This document shows, piece by piece, positions 61,901 to 62,767 of a stretch of 64,000 nucleotides of DNA. Position numbers and translations under genes: made by a program. The stretch is from Tubiluchus corallicola (taxonomy: Eukaryota; Priapulida; Priapulimorpha; Priapulimorphida; Tubiluchidae): assembly GCA_030141605.1 (NCBI GenBank), contig JAQGDQ010002374.1, forward strand, positions 372,001-436,000, read 5' to 3'. The notes beneath the pieces were generated by a model. The model made no database searches. It had not been told where the DNA came from and saw nothing but the letters and a program-made list of their open reading frames with translations. Each line of letters opens with the position of its first letter. The stretch's first letter is position 1.

Positions 61901-62565
61901 GTGTTTGATGGGAAATGTATAGCAAGTGTGCCTTGAATTTCTGATCTCTAATTAAGATTAGGTGAAGTAGATGCATACAAAGTAGATGTACACTGACTGG
62001 ACACATTTTTCACTACTTGCTTACTTTCACTAATCCACAATATTATAACGCCGAAAATTAAATGCTTTAAAAAATGCATTATTTTGACTCATTATTTGAC
62101 ACTTTTCGTAAATTGTCATAATATTAAACAAGCAAGAAGGCAAGTTAATTGTAAACTGAAGTGTTTTTAAGCAAATATTTGTTGTTGACAGTTATCACAT
62201 AATTTAAGTGTTTCTGTTTTATAAACGACTGTTTCCAGTACCTCAAAGTTACAACTTAAGGAACAATATAAGATCATATTGTGCTCAAAATGTAATAATC
62301 TGCCATAGAATACAAGCAAAAAAGCATACTGCACCAATTAACTGACTAACTAATTAAAACAAACATTACTTGATACATGTCAAGAAACTGGACAAATTCC
62401 TCCAATGACCAGTTCAAAAGAAACCTTAGTTGGATTGACATGAGAGAATCTGCACATCTGAAGAACTCCTCAACTAGCTCTCTGCATCCACCTCTGCGAC
62501 GCGGAATCAAATCACTCCACCGATCAGCAAGTTTGCGAAACATTTCTGCACAGTCAGGAATCCAC
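3988..62565 (-). CDS. DNAH3: Axonemal dynein heavy chain, DNAH3-like, 57 exons, both ends outside window
   Basis: Motor subunit of a ciliary inner dynein arm: it hydrolyses ATP and moves along the B-tubule of the doublet in motile cilia and flagella. The joined exons give 8,779 coding bases, 2,926 whole codons without a stop. Landmarks by residue of the fragment: linker 1-994; AAA1 Walker A GPAGTGKT 1011-1018 and Walker B CFDEFNR near 1062; AAA2 Walker A GETMGGKT 1292-1299; AAA3 Walker A GPTGTGKS 1665-1672; AAA4 GVGGSGRHS 2029-2037; stalk helix 1 2233-2384; microtubule-binding tip 2385-2456; stalk helix 2 2457-2566; AAA5 2567-2783; start of AAA6 from about 2890. Within the family it resembles DNAH3 more than DNAH7 or DNAH12: PERKPDPSG in the tip, VRSLMFGDY before AAA4 with no EF-hand-like insert, and [12 protein letters not shown] near AAA6. 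The subfamily call rests on remembered family sequence, not on a search. The start codon lies right of 64000 and the C-terminus left of 1. Phases agree at all 56 junctions, so the gene looks intact and under selection. Confidence 0.95.
5200..5280 (-). CDS. DNAH3: Dynein exon 56: before AAA6, residues 2846-2872
   Basis: Twenty-seven codons: [19 protein letters not shown], ending AEEISAKQ. 'GNILEDE.(A/L)(I/V)..L..SK' is conserved in dynein heavy chains. The donor is GTAATA. Confidence 0.97.
5421..5606 (-). CDS. DNAH3: Dynein exon 55: AAA5-AAA6 strut, residues 2784-2845
   Basis: Reads [20 protein letters not shown], then [17 protein letters not shown], ending AVLFSSE. 'NF.(I/V)T..GLEDQLL..VV..E(R/K)P(D/E)LE' is the buttress helix that supports the stalk. 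The donor is GTAAGT. Confidence 0.98.
5895..5999 (-). CDS. DNAH3: Dynein exon 54: AAA5 end, residues 2749-2783
   Basis: Thirty-five codons: [20 protein letters not shown], then [15 protein letters not shown]. 'Y...FR(F/L)Y(I/M)TT(R/K)LRNPHY.PE' matches the family. The donor is GTAATA. Confidence 0.97.
6291..6493 (-). CDS. DNAH3: Dynein exon 53: AAA5, residues 2681-2748
   Basis: Reads [20 protein letters not shown], then [20 protein letters not shown], ending TFKQSGVE. 'QANKWI(K/R).(M/L)E' and 'G.P(V/I)L(L/I)EN(V/I)(G/E)E.LDP' are diagnostic. The donor is GTATCC. Confidence 0.98.
6962..7163 (-). CDS. DNAH3: Dynein exon 52: AAA5, residues 2614-2680
   Basis: Reads [19 protein letters not shown], then [20 protein letters not shown], ending PLLIDPQ plus one base. 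'W.(I/L)(A/Q)GLP.D.FS.(D/E)NG(I/V)I' followed by 'R(W/F)PL(M/L)IDPQ' is canonical. The donor is GTTACG. Confidence 0.98.
7323..7590. repeat. ACAATATTG-rich repeat, copy 1
   Basis: Rich in short palindromic words such as CAACAATATTG, ACAACATTGCACCAAT and TTGTACCAACATGGTGACAA. It shares word order with the longer copy at 29098-29440, including the AATGTGGA/AATGTAGATTTGCCACAACATTG region. It lies in the intron between exons 51 and 52. Confidence 0.5.
7821..7960 (-). CDS. DNAH3: Dynein exon 51: AAA5 start, residues 2567-2613
   Basis: Reads [20 protein letters not shown], then [19 protein letters not shown]. '(L)GGE..RW......L........GD(V/I)L.S...(V/A)YLG.FT' is the AAA5 entry. AAA5 has no Walker A in the family. 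The donor is GTGGTA. Confidence 0.97.
8198..8318 (-). CDS. DNAH3: Dynein exon 50: stalk helix 2, residues 2527-2566
   Basis: Reads [19 protein letters not shown], then [17 protein letters not shown] plus one base. The pattern 'L..L...F......K..L...(I/V)..C..KL.RA..LI.(G)LGGE' continues into exon 51. The donor is GTAAGA. Confidence 0.97.
9440..9742. repeat. Dispersed repeat, partner at 57351-57608
   Basis: Shares an ordered series of blocks with 57351-57608: GGTCC(C)TGTAGCTG, TTACAGTA, TTTTTGTAATT, TACTGTATT, and TTATTTAGGTGGATTGT followed by GCATGAAYATGACC, ending near GTGTCTG. It is a diverged interspersed repeat of unknown class, inside the intron between exons 49 and 50 (8319-9833). Nothing else was seen in that intron. 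Confidence 0.5.
9834..10041 (-). CDS. DNAH3: Dynein exon 49: tip end and stalk helix 2, residues 2457-2526
   Basis: Reads [20 protein letters not shown], then [20 protein letters not shown], ending EKQAQLKE. 'W(V/I).AM..YD.V.K.VAPK' marks entry into helix 2. The donor is GTTTGG. Confidence 0.98.
10544..10677. mobile_element. TTAGGG-core MITE, copy 1
   Basis: The left end AAGTTTACGATTCCCCATGC and the right end GGTGGGGAAATGTATAAACTCC are inverted relatives. Between them are GGATTAGGGTTTGGGTTAG and several degenerate TTAGGG units. It is the same family as 55670-55834, 55871-56029 and 63183-63319. It sits in the intron between exons 48 and 49. Confidence 0.6.
10815..11032 (-). CDS. DNAH3: Dynein exon 48: microtubule-binding tip, residues 2385-2456
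   Basis: Reads [19 protein letters not shown], then [19 protein letters not shown], and [16 protein letters not shown] plus two bases. This is the stalk-tip domain that contacts tubulin. The [10 protein letters not shown] run is what I remember of DNAH3. The donor is GTAAAA. Confidence 0.98.
11686..11853 (-). CDS. DNAH3: Dynein exon 47: stalk helix 1, residues 2329-2384
   Basis: Reads [17 protein letters not shown], then [20 protein letters not shown], ending DITIVKSMK. 'V..(E)E..A...A.....I...C..DL..A.P.L..A' and '(D)I..VKSMK' close helix 1 before the tip. The donor is GTAATA. Confidence 0.98.
12052..12215. mobile_element. Fragment of CAGTAGTCG-family element
   Basis: Starts near ACAGTAGGCACCCTTTATGAG and contains GGCAATTGACTCAAGTAACT and GCATAATTGACTCAAAA, matching the end of the copies at 52126 and 53684. 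Only one end is present, in the intron between exons 46 and 47. Confidence 0.45.
12300..12422 (-). CDS. DNAH3: Dynein exon 46: stalk helix 1, residues 2288-2328
   Basis: Forty-one codons: [19 protein letters not shown], then [18 protein letters not shown]. Heptad-like helix, typical 'V..(M/L)Q.EL..L.PQL...(S/T)' stalk sequence. The donor is GTGAGC. Confidence 0.96.
12813..13050. repeat. (GA)n microsatellite, about 240 bp
   Basis: Nearly pure GAGA with interrupted GGGAGAGGAAGAGGGAGAG blocks near the start and in the middle (about 12933-12958). The transcript of the dynein gene reads it as a (CU)n tract in the intron before exon 46. The long frames it produces are low-complexity artefacts. Confidence 0.97.
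13223..13385 (-). CDS. DNAH3: Dynein exon 45: AAA4 end and stalk helix 1, residues 2233-2287
   Basis: Reads [20 protein letters not shown], then [19 protein letters not shown], ending DKLDFAASQ. 'R.(N/Y)[11 protein letters not shown].(T/L)(F/Y)' starts the antiparallel coiled-coil stalk. The donor is GTTCGT. Confidence 0.98.
13831..13964 (-). CDS. DNAH3: Dynein exon 44: AAA4 small domain, residues 2189-2232
   Basis: Reads [20 protein letters not shown], then [16 protein letters not shown] plus two bases. It matches '.WP.(D/E)AL..VA..FL'. The donor is GTACGT. Confidence 0.97.
14575..14742 (-). CDS. DNAH3: Dynein exon 43: AAA4 sensor, residues 2133-2188
   Basis: Reads [20 protein letters not shown], then [20 protein letters not shown], ending NCCTIDWFQ. 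'SP(I/V)GDA.RNRLR.FP(S/A)L(V/I)NCCTIDWF' is one of the strongest dynein signatures. The donor is GTATGT. Confidence 0.99.
15586..15771 (-). CDS. DNAH3: Dynein exon 42: AAA4 Walker B, residues 2071-2132
   Basis: Reads [19 protein letters not shown], then [20 protein letters not shown], ending QAIAKNE. 'VFLF(S/T)D.QI..E(S/T)F.EDIN..LN.G(D/E)(V/I)PN' is canonical. The donor is GTATGA. Confidence 0.98.
16161..16285 (-). CDS. DNAH3: Dynein exon 41: AAA4 P-loop, residues 2029-2070
   Basis: Reads [19 protein letters not shown], then [20 protein letters not shown]. The P-loop has Arg in place of Lys (GSGRHS), normal for AAA4 of axonemal dyneins, so it is not a lesion. The donor is GTAAGG. Confidence 0.98.
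16808..17048. repeat. Tandem repeat, about 57-bp unit, four copies
   Basis: TAACAGATTGA recurs near 16863, 16919, 16977 and 17034, each followed by AGGGGACACTGTGAGATCCC or a close variant and a CCAACC(C)GGAYGGRA block. The copies differ by scattered substitutions. It lies in the intron between exons 40 and 41. Confidence 0.85.
17546..17673 (-). CDS. DNAH3: Dynein exon 40: AAA4 entry, residues 1986-2028
   Basis: Reads [19 protein letters not shown], then [19 protein letters not shown], ending HALLV plus one base. '(L/V)(L/M)F..AIEH(I/V)(S/C)RI.R(I/V)L.Q..GH.LLVG(V/I)GGSGR' is diagnostic. The donor is GTAAGC. Confidence 0.98.
18283..18504 (-). CDS. DNAH3: Dynein exon 39: AAA3-AAA4 linker, residues 1912-1985
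   Basis: Reads [16 protein letters not shown], then [17 protein letters not shown] and [12 protein letters not shown] plus two bases. DNAH7-type chains carry an EF-hand-like loop here; this one does not, which fits DNAH3. The donor is GTATGT. Confidence 0.95.
20631..20857 (-). CDS. DNAH3: Dynein exon 38: AAA3 small domain, residues 1837-1911
   Basis: Reads [20 protein letters not shown], then [20 protein letters not shown], and [17 protein letters not shown] plus two bases. 'LPTP.KSHY.FNLRD(F)(S)R(V/I)..G' and 'W.HE..RV(F/Y)(Y/A)DRL' are universal dynein motifs. The donor is GTAGAA. Confidence 0.98.
21786..21971 (-). CDS. DNAH3: Dynein exon 37: AAA3 sensor, residues 1775-1836
   Basis: Reads [20 protein letters not shown], then [20 protein letters not shown], ending RRLGK. 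'[10 protein letters not shown].(V/I)(T/S).R(F/Y).RHFN' is the AAA3 sensor I block. The donor is GTATAT. Confidence 0.98.
22354..22475. repeat. Dispersed repeat, partner at 31954-32094
   Basis: ATTACAATAACATGGGCTTG, AAATGCGTTGTCTGGTTCA and CTTTTTATGATCATCATCGA match the stretch 9.5 kb to the right in the same orientation. The class is unknown. It lies in the intron between exons 36 and 37. Confidence 0.7.
22570..22632 (-). CDS. DNAH3: Dynein exon 36: AAA3, residues 1754-1774
   Basis: A 21-codon exon in phase 0-0, starting [12 protein letters not shown] and ending LADV. It matches '(M/L)DH.(G/N)W(Y/F)D(R/L)KD' after AAA3 Walker B. The donor is GTAAGT. Confidence 0.95.
24000..24120 (-). CDS. 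DNAH3: Dynein exon 35: AAA3 Walker B, residues 1713-1753
   Basis: Reads [20 protein letters not shown], then [19 protein letters not shown]. Walker B 'FVDDVNMP' and '[12 protein letters not shown]' are diagnostic for AAA3. The donor is GTAGCT. Confidence 0.98.
25390..25470 (-). CDS. DNAH3: Dynein exon 34: AAA3, residues 1686-1712
   Basis: Reads [20 protein letters not shown], then IIMSKLD plus two bases. 'INFSA.T(S/T)..QTQ..I(M)SKLD(R/K)RRKG' matches the AAA3 family line. The donor is GTATTG. Confidence 0.97.
25930..26300. repeat. Possible decayed element with GGGGCC-type ends
   Basis: GGCCCCAGCCCCTTGTGAC near 25952 and GGCCCATGGGCTGCAGCCCA near 26250 with ATCCGG at 26290 look like degenerate ends of a C-rich-ended element. 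A similar piece with a C-run lies at about 24855-25215. The ends do not pair convincingly. The call is weak. Confidence 0.25.
26381..26541 (-). CDS. DNAH3: Dynein exon 33: AAA3 P-loop, residues 1633-1685
   Basis: Reads [19 protein letters not shown], then [19 protein letters not shown], ending LPKE plus two bases. Walker A GPTGTGKS is complete, so AAA3 should bind ATP and act as the regulatory site. The exon itself begins GTAAGT right after the acceptor AG, a recursive-splice-like junction. The donor is GTAAGT. Confidence 0.97.
27110..27232 (-). CDS. DNAH3: Dynein exon 32: before AAA3, residues 1592-1632
   Basis: Reads [19 protein letters not shown], then [12 protein letters not shown], ending ANAK. 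It matches '(P).(K/E)G.V(Y/F)D(Y/H).F......W..W' upstream of AAA3. The donor is GTATGT. Confidence 0.95.
28265..28443. mobile_element. 179-bp MITE with TA target duplication
   Basis: The left end is CACACTGCCACTTTATGAAA. The right end read inward is CACACTGTTACTTTATAACG. TA flanks it on both sides (28263-28264 and 28444-28445). It is short, non-coding and AT-rich, the form expected of a Tc1/mariner-mobilised MITE. It lies in the intron between exons 31 and 32, where nothing else was seen (27233-28831). Confidence 0.65.
28832..28987 (-). CDS. DNAH3: Dynein exon 31: before AAA3, residues 1540-1591
   Basis: Reads [19 protein letters not shown], then [16 protein letters not shown]. 'FLFS.VW(T/S)(V/I)(G/A)G' followed by '.R.KFD(E)F.R' is typical. 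A second acceptor 18 bases inside (TTGCAG) keeps frame, but the family favours the outer one. The donor is GTGAAA. Confidence 0.94.
29098..29440. repeat. ACAATATTG-rich inverted repeat, copy 2
   Basis: A long imperfect palindrome centred near 29270: AAATGTGGACTTCCACAACA on the left answers TTGGCAAGTCCACATTTACA on the right, with many ACAATATT/AATATTGT words between. It lies in the intron between exons 30 and 31, and is likely a foldback element or MITE. Confidence 0.6.
29985..30254 (-). CDS. DNAH3: Dynein exon 30: AAA2 C-terminal helices, residues 1450-1539
   Basis: The largest exon, 90 codons in phase 0-0: [19 protein letters not shown], later [13 protein letters not shown], ending VTTVNPAQ. 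Moderately conserved helices between AAA2 and AAA3. The reading frame stays open past the donor GTATGT into the intron, but that extension has no family match. Confidence 0.95.
31005..31136 (-). CDS. DNAH3: Dynein exon 29: AAA2, residues 1406-1449
   Basis: Reads [20 protein letters not shown], then [20 protein letters not shown], ending EPAE. '[14 protein letters not shown](I/V)Y' is the universally conserved AAA2 sensor region. The donor is GTACAT. Confidence 0.98.
31954..32094. repeat. Dispersed repeat, partner at 22354-22475
   Basis: Same block order as the copy at 22354: ATTACAATAGCATGGGCTTC, AAATGCGTTGTTTGGTTCA, CTTTTTATGATCATCATCAA. An inverted echo (AAAGGTTAAGTGAACC) lies near 31780. 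It lies in the intron between exons 28 and 29. Confidence 0.7.
32270..32400 (-). CDS. DNAH3: Dynein exon 28: AAA2 Walker B, residues 1362-1405
   Basis: Reads [19 protein letters not shown], then [19 protein letters not shown], ending LDDNRK. 'FDGPVDA.WIE(N/S)MN(T/S)VLDDN' is diagnostic for AAA2. The donor is GTATTG. Confidence 0.98.
33268..34255. mobile_element. CAGTAGTCG-family DNA transposon relic, near full length
   Basis: The left end is CAGTAGTCGCTGCTTAATAG. The right end read inward is CAGTAGTCACCGCTTAATAG, both followed by ACTCA. It sits in a TA microsatellite (TA on both sides), so the TA duplication is not independent evidence. It is 988 bp without a transposase frame. Copies at 52126-53066 (inverted) and 53684-54221 share its ends and the ACCCAATTAACTGA region. 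It fits a pogo/Tigger-like Tc1-mariner MITE. Confidence 0.75.
34558..34810 (-). CDS. DNAH3: Dynein exon 27: AAA2 P-loop, residues 1278-1361
   Basis: Reads [20 protein letters not shown] with Walker [13 protein letters not shown], then [20 protein letters not shown], ending WTD plus one base. AAA2 binds nucleotide but is thought not to hydrolyse it. The GQLYG.FD..(S/T)HEW(T/S)DG motif is intact. The donor is GTAAGT. Confidence 0.98.
35206..35358 (-). CDS. DNAH3: Dynein exon 26: AAA1-AAA2 junction, residues 1227-1277
   Basis: Fifty-one codons: [19 protein letters not shown], then the PDYD signature, ending [10 protein letters not shown]. 'D(V/L)PLF.GII.DLFPG(V/I)' links AAA1 to AAA2. The donor is GTAACT. 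Confidence 0.97.
35639..35840 (-). CDS. DNAH3: Dynein exon 25: AAA1 small domain, residues 1159-1226
   Basis: Reads [19 protein letters not shown], then [20 protein letters not shown], ending [11 protein letters not shown]. 'SEQLS.Q.HYD(Y/F)GMRAVK(S/A)VL' is invariant in dyneins. The donor is GTTTGA. Confidence 0.98.
36096..36187 (-). CDS. DNAH3: Dynein exon 24: AAA1, residues 1129-1158
   Basis: Reads [19 protein letters not shown], then [11 protein letters not shown], continuing the family line '[11 protein letters not shown](L/M)I.EI.LYS.GF'. It ends with AG of a serine codon. The donor is GTATTA. Confidence 0.97.
36211..36284. repeat. 25-bp tandem repeat, three units
   Basis: The unit GGGAAAATAAACATTTGTCT plus GACAT occurs three times with no change except at the last bases. 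It lies in the short intron between exons 23 and 24, 24 bases from the exon 24 acceptor. Confidence 0.95.
36549..36640 (-). CDS. DNAH3: Dynein exon 23: AAA1 sensor I, residues 1098-1128
   Basis: Reads [19 protein letters not shown], then [12 protein letters not shown]. '[18 protein letters not shown]' holds the sensor I asparagine of AAA1. The donor is GTAGGA. Confidence 0.98.
36866..37064 (-). CDS. DNAH3: Dynein exon 22: AAA1 Walker B, residues 1032-1097
   Basis: Reads [20 protein letters not shown], then [20 protein letters not shown]. It contains Walker B 'CFDEFNRI' with the catalytic Asp-Glu pair, and ends ECRTFVFE plus one base. The donor is GTATTG. Confidence 0.98.
37222..37330 (-). 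CDS. DNAH3: Dynein exon 21: AAA1 P-loop, residues 995-1031
   Basis: Carries [16 protein letters not shown] and the Walker A motif [10 protein letters not shown] (fragment residues 1011-1020), then [13 protein letters not shown]1 is the main ATPase site of the motor and all catalytic residues are present. The exon is preceded, in transcript order, by a 20-bp minisatellite that reaches almost to its acceptor. Confidence 0.98.
37339..37612. repeat. 20-bp minisatellite, about 13-14 units
   Basis: The unit is TACTTTTCAACGTACACTGC, with alternating ACGT/ATGT and GTAC/GTGC variants. It begins within 10 bases of the exon 21 acceptor. In the transcript each unit reads ...AAAAGTAGCAGTGTAC and carries TAG and CAG words. 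Confidence 0.95.
37827..38025 (-). CDS. DNAH3: Dynein exon 20: linker to AAA1 entry, residues 929-994
   Basis: Reads [19 protein letters not shown], then [15 protein letters not shown], and [20 protein letters not shown]. These are the classic residues leading into AAA1. Two bases of an arginine codon end the exon. The donor is GTTAGT. Confidence 0.96.
38569..38683 (-). CDS. DNAH3: Dynein exon 19: linker, residues 891-928
   Basis: Reads [19 protein letters not shown], then [18 protein letters not shown] plus one base. 'L..(I/V)V.LVRG.L....R.TL.AL(I/V)(V/I)IDVHARD' is conserved across dyneins. The donor is GTGAGT. Confidence 0.96.
38955..38996. mobile_element. Solo end resembling a pogo/Tigger-type terminus
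   Basis: CAGTAAGCCCTCACTTAACG followed by ACGCCACC resembles the CAGTAAAAC...TTATAAC termini of pogo/Tigger elements and the ends of the 33268 family. No partner end was found nearby. It lies in the intron between exons 18 and 19. Confidence 0.3.
39152..39298 (-). CDS. DNAH3: Dynein exon 18: linker, residues 842-890
   Basis: Reads [19 protein letters not shown], then [19 protein letters not shown], ending RTGLE. 'W...WPGQ(I/V)......(I/M)(Y/F)WT' is a hallmark before AAA1. The donor is GTAAAG. Confidence 0.95.
40044..40103 (-). CDS. DNAH3: Dynein exon 17: linker, residues 822-841
   Basis: A 20-codon exon in phase 0-0, the smallest in the gene, starting GMVEKWLL and ending ACLQK. It matches 'G.VE.WL...E..M...' of the family. 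The donor is GTAAAC. Confidence 0.9.
40682..40883 (-). CDS. DNAH3: Dynein exon 16: linker, residues 754-821
   Basis: Reads [19 protein letters not shown], then [17 protein letters not shown], ending NPAAAK. This is the conserved end of the linker that docks on the AAA ring. The acceptor is TTTAG and the donor GTATTT. Confidence 0.96.
42302..42438 (-). CDS. DNAH3: Dynein exon 15: linker, residues 709-753
   Basis: Reads [15 protein letters not shown], then [19 protein letters not shown], ending LYFP plus two bases. 'L..IQKGLN.YLE.KR..FPRF(F)FLS' continues into exon 16. The donor is GTAAGT. Confidence 0.96.
42635..43197. mobile_element. hAT-like element, 563 bp, inverted ends
   Basis: The left end is TAGGGCTGTAATGATACATC. 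The right end read inward is TAGGCCTGTAATGATACATC. Both run on into a degenerate 'ATTGYGATA' region. The 'TAGGGCTGTAAYGATAC' end is a known hAT style. The flanks do not show a clear 8-bp duplication, and no coding frame is present. It lies in the intron between exons 14 and 15. Confidence 0.55.
43747..43872 (-). CDS. DNAH3: Dynein exon 14: linker, residues 667-708
   Basis: Reads [17 protein letters not shown], then [16 protein letters not shown]. Family alignment needs the acceptor at 43873-43874 so that Cys-Gln precedes [11 protein letters not shown] second AG six bases further in would drop those two residues. The donor is GTAACT. Confidence 0.95.
44691..44861 (-). CDS. DNAH3: Dynein exon 13: linker, residues 610-666
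   Basis: Fifty-seven codons: [18 protein letters not shown], then [14 protein letters not shown], ending ESWLI. 'DDIQ.LLDDH....QTMRGSPF(I/V)KP' is the diagnostic linker block. The donor is GTATGT. Confidence 0.96.
46032..46166. repeat. Direct repeat, copy A (partner 47944-48077)
   Basis: AAGACCGTGATGCAAACTGG through TGGTGATTAGCTGGCATTCT to TTTTTAATATGCAA matches the second copy 1.9 kb to the right at nearly every base. It lies in the intron between exons 12 and 13. Confidence 0.9.
46389..46503 (-). CDS. DNAH3: Dynein exon 12: linker, residues 571-609
   Basis: Reads [16 protein letters not shown], then [16 protein letters not shown], ending PYRDT. The 'A.KE..LE..L..M...W' motif is canonical. 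The donor is GTATGT. Confidence 0.95.
46803..46920 (-). CDS. DNAH3: Dynein exon 11: linker, residues 532-570
   Basis: Reads [16 protein letters not shown] through DFGLTKYID. 'G(L/M)..RHW..IS' is one of the most conserved linker motifs of dynein heavy chains. The donor is GTGAGT. Confidence 0.95.
47944..48077. repeat. Direct repeat, copy B (partner 46032-46166)
   Basis: AAGACCATGATGCAAACTGT through GATTAGCTGGCATTCTTCGG. A 90-codon minus-strand open frame (47679-47951) of no recognised family ends at this copy. It lies in the intron between exons 10 and 11. Confidence 0.9.
48359..48544 (-). CDS. DNAH3: Dynein exon 10: linker, residues 470-531
   Basis: Reads [15 protein letters not shown], then [19 protein letters not shown], ending VCNP plus one base. 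The linker signature '(V/I)..F....PL(I/L)..(L/V)(R/C)NPG' is intact. The donor is GTAATT. Confidence 0.93.
49211..49442 (-). CDS. DNAH3: Dynein exon 9: linker, residues 393-469
   Basis: Reads [34 protein letters not shown] and [15 protein letters not shown], ending SDTWLN plus one base. This is the typical linker helix block in front of the 'W..G' motif. The donor is GTGAGC. Confidence 0.93.
49725..49916. repeat. Mixed microsatellites (AGT)n and (TA)n/(CATA)n
   Basis: AGTAGTAGTAGTAGTAGT near 49725, then TATA, TGTA and CATACATA runs from about 49791 to 49916. It lies in the intron between exons 8 and 9. The frames it opens are low-complexity. Confidence 0.95.
50379..50569 (-). CDS. DNAH3: Dynein exon 8: linker, residues 329-392
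   Basis: Reads [17 protein letters not shown], then [17 protein letters not shown], ending DTFRKIE. This matches the conserved 'W(P).RI..IF..S..RL...RDQAE' block. The donor is GTTTGT. Confidence 0.93.
51057..51147 (-). CDS. DNAH3: Dynein exon 7: tail, residues 299-328
   Basis: Reads [18 protein letters not shown] then [12 protein letters not shown] plus one base. Family length favours the upstream acceptor at 51148-51149 (TATAG). A second in-frame acceptor (TTTCAG) lies 24 bases downstream and would drop eight residues. Confidence 0.85.
52126..53066. mobile_element. CAGTAGTCG-family relic, inverted copy
   Basis: The right end ATTAAGCGGCGCCTACAG and the inner CCATCGGTTAATGGGTTCAG, ACTGGGTCGAAACACATCGG and AGCTGATGACTCA are the reverse complement of the left part of the 33268 copy. 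The left boundary near TAATGCCACTTAATAGAGTG is approximate. Confidence 0.65.
53684..54221. mobile_element. CAGTAGTCG-family relic, shortened copy
   Basis: TAGTAGGTGCCGCTTAAAAG, CCCAATTAACTGACGGATTC and GTCGGTTGCTTGATTTCTTC follow the order of the 33268 copy. It ends TCTGGTAAACGACGGATACTG. It lies head to head with the preceding copy, 0.6 kb away, in the same intron. Confidence 0.65.
54538..54608 (+). repeat. tRNA-like segment, probable SINE head or tRNA pseudogene
   Basis: GGGCTGTGTGGTTTAATAGT followed by AATAGCACTAGACATGTAAG and a box-B-like GGTTCAAAGTCC. The spacing of the A-like and B-like boxes fits a tRNA-derived pol III promoter. The arms do not fold into a clean cloverleaf, so a functional tRNA is not claimed. 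Confidence 0.35.
54738..54831 (-). CDS. DNAH3: Dynein exon 6: tail, residues 267-298
   Basis: One base plus 31 codons: [17 protein letters not shown] then [14 protein letters not shown]. The 'P.(D/N)TEELV.L..(Y/F)L' signature marks the start of the dynein N2/linker region. The donor is GTATGT. Confidence 0.92.
55452..55630 (-). CDS. DNAH3: Dynein exon 5: tail, residues 208-266
   Basis: Starts on a whole codon, [18 protein letters not shown], and runs to EETRALNR plus two bases. The donor is GTACGT and the acceptor TATAG. It contains the conserved [19 protein letters not shown] helix. Confidence 0.9.
55670..55834. mobile_element. TTAGGG-core MITE, copy 2
   Basis: The left AAAGTTTACAAGTCTCCATA and the right GTGGGGAATTGTAAACTCC are inverted relatives around GGGTTAGGGTTAGGGTTAGG-type sequence. 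It lies in the GC-AG intron between exons 4 and 5, as the first half of a tandem duplication with period 201. Confidence 0.65.
55871..56029. mobile_element. TTAGGG-core MITE, copy 3 (tandem duplicate of copy 2)
   Basis: Nearly identical to 55670-55834 including the flanking ATTTGTAAGGCT and CTTGACACACTGAAATTCAA, with one TTAGGG unit fewer. The flanks are duplicated too, so this is a segment duplication and not a second insertion. Confidence 0.8.
56221..56326 (-). CDS. DNAH3: Dynein exon 4: tail, residues 172-207, GC donor
   Basis: Reads [16 protein letters not shown] through LNEFRQ, a helical tail segment. The frame requires the exon to end CAG and the intron to start GCGAGT. The GT four bases further on would throw the next exon into a stop. 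See the finding on the GC-AG intron. Confidence 0.88.
57351..57608. repeat. Dispersed repeat, partner at 9440-9742
   Basis: TGGTCCTAGTAGCTGTTTGT, TATTCTTATTTAGGTGGATT and GCATGAATATGACCTTAACT parallel the copy at 9440. A nearby inverted pair (GTGGCTTTTATTCAGACACA at 57297 and GTGTCTGAATAAAAGCCATG at 57585) suggests foldback ends. Confidence 0.5.
57850..60180 (-). mobile_element. Decayed non-LTR retrotransposon, reverse transcriptase region
   Basis: Lies in intron 3, same strand as the host gene. Translating the minus strand across several frames gives the order expected of a LINE-type reverse transcriptase: near 59560-59600 [12 protein letters not shown], then [19 protein letters not shown] (fingers/palm); near 59126-59140 RQGTP (palm motif); near 59009-59020 FIDD, the catalytic 'F.DD' box, in [11 protein letters not shown]; near 58560 WGMLAETG; and at 58213-58419 a Lys/Glu-rich tail ending [13 protein letters not shown]. 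Stops and frameshifts break it throughout, so it is dead. The Lys/Glu-rich bias resembles retroelements I remember from cnidarian genomes, but the clade is not assigned. The outer boundaries are approximate. Confidence 0.8.
60627..61010. mobile_element. GAATTCGAA-rich hAT-style element, copy without insertion
   Basis: Begins GGTGAGCATTCTCTACCAGA and runs through GAATTCGAATCGAAC to TCGATTCGAACATTTGAAC. It is the inverted counterpart of 63031-63553 (shared inner blocks such as AGCACTGAA, TAAATTGTACT and GCACAGAAATTGCAGCTAAA). It ends 16 bases before the exon 3 donor. Confidence 0.6.
61028..61167 (-). CDS. DNAH3: Dynein exon 3: tail, residues 126-171
   Basis: Reads [17 protein letters not shown] through FDRNRHGPK and ends with two bases of a lysine codon. 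The donor GTATGT lies at 61027. The exon is followed by the 4.7-kb intron that holds the retrotransposon relic. Confidence 0.9.
61404..61583 (-). CDS. DNAH3: Dynein exon 2: tail, residues 66-125
   Basis: Exactly 60 codons in phase 0-0, from [14 protein letters not shown] to SGEHLPR. The acceptor is TGCAG and the donor GTAAGA. The stretch [19 protein letters not shown] is the usual low-conservation tail segment. Confidence 0.9.
62370..62565 (-). CDS. DNAH3: Dynein exon 1 in view: tail, residues 1-65
   Basis: The first base completes a codon split with an unseen upstream exon. The product begins [16 protein letters not shown] and carries [17 protein letters not shown], the conserved tail block of the DNAH3/7/12 group. 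The acceptor CAG ends at 62566 and the donor is GTAATG at 62369. The exon ends on a whole codon. Confidence 0.92.
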
Positions 62566-62767
62566 CTGAAATGATGTATAAGAAAGGTTTAGTCACGAAT
62601 CGCTTACGACGCTCAGTTATGCTTTGTTTAAATACTTCGGCACAGTGCAAGTTGGGATTCGGCATTCAAAGGCATGGCTTACTCAACGAGATGTTTATAG
62701 CATGACTATCACTGAGTTCACTTGCAAGCATATCCTCTCTAAGACGAACTACTCTAAGACTGTACAT

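Larger units (their letters stand above)
4150..62369. other. Dynein introns longer than 300 bases in which nothing was seen
   Basis: No gene, RNA or clear repeat was recognised in the introns at 4150-5199, 6494-6961, 11033-11685, 13386-13830, 13965-14574, 14743-15585, 15772-16160, 17674-18282, 18505-20630, 20858-21785, 22633-23999, 26542-27109, 30255-31004, 34811-35205, 38026-38568, 39299-40043, 40104-40681, 40884-42301, 43873-44690, 48545-49210, 50570-51056, 54832-55451 and 61584-62369. All have the expected splice borders. A short CA/GCAC microsatellite lies at about 35405-35495, and C- or G-rich scraps like those of the 25930 element lie near 20000 and 20330. Confidence 0.6.

Noticed and set aside
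3988-62565. Assignment to DNAH7 or DNAH12
   Set aside because: The tip sequence [10 protein letters not shown], the lack of an EF-hand-like insert before AAA4 and the AAA6 entry fit DNAH3 better. A phylogeny would be needed to exclude the others fully.
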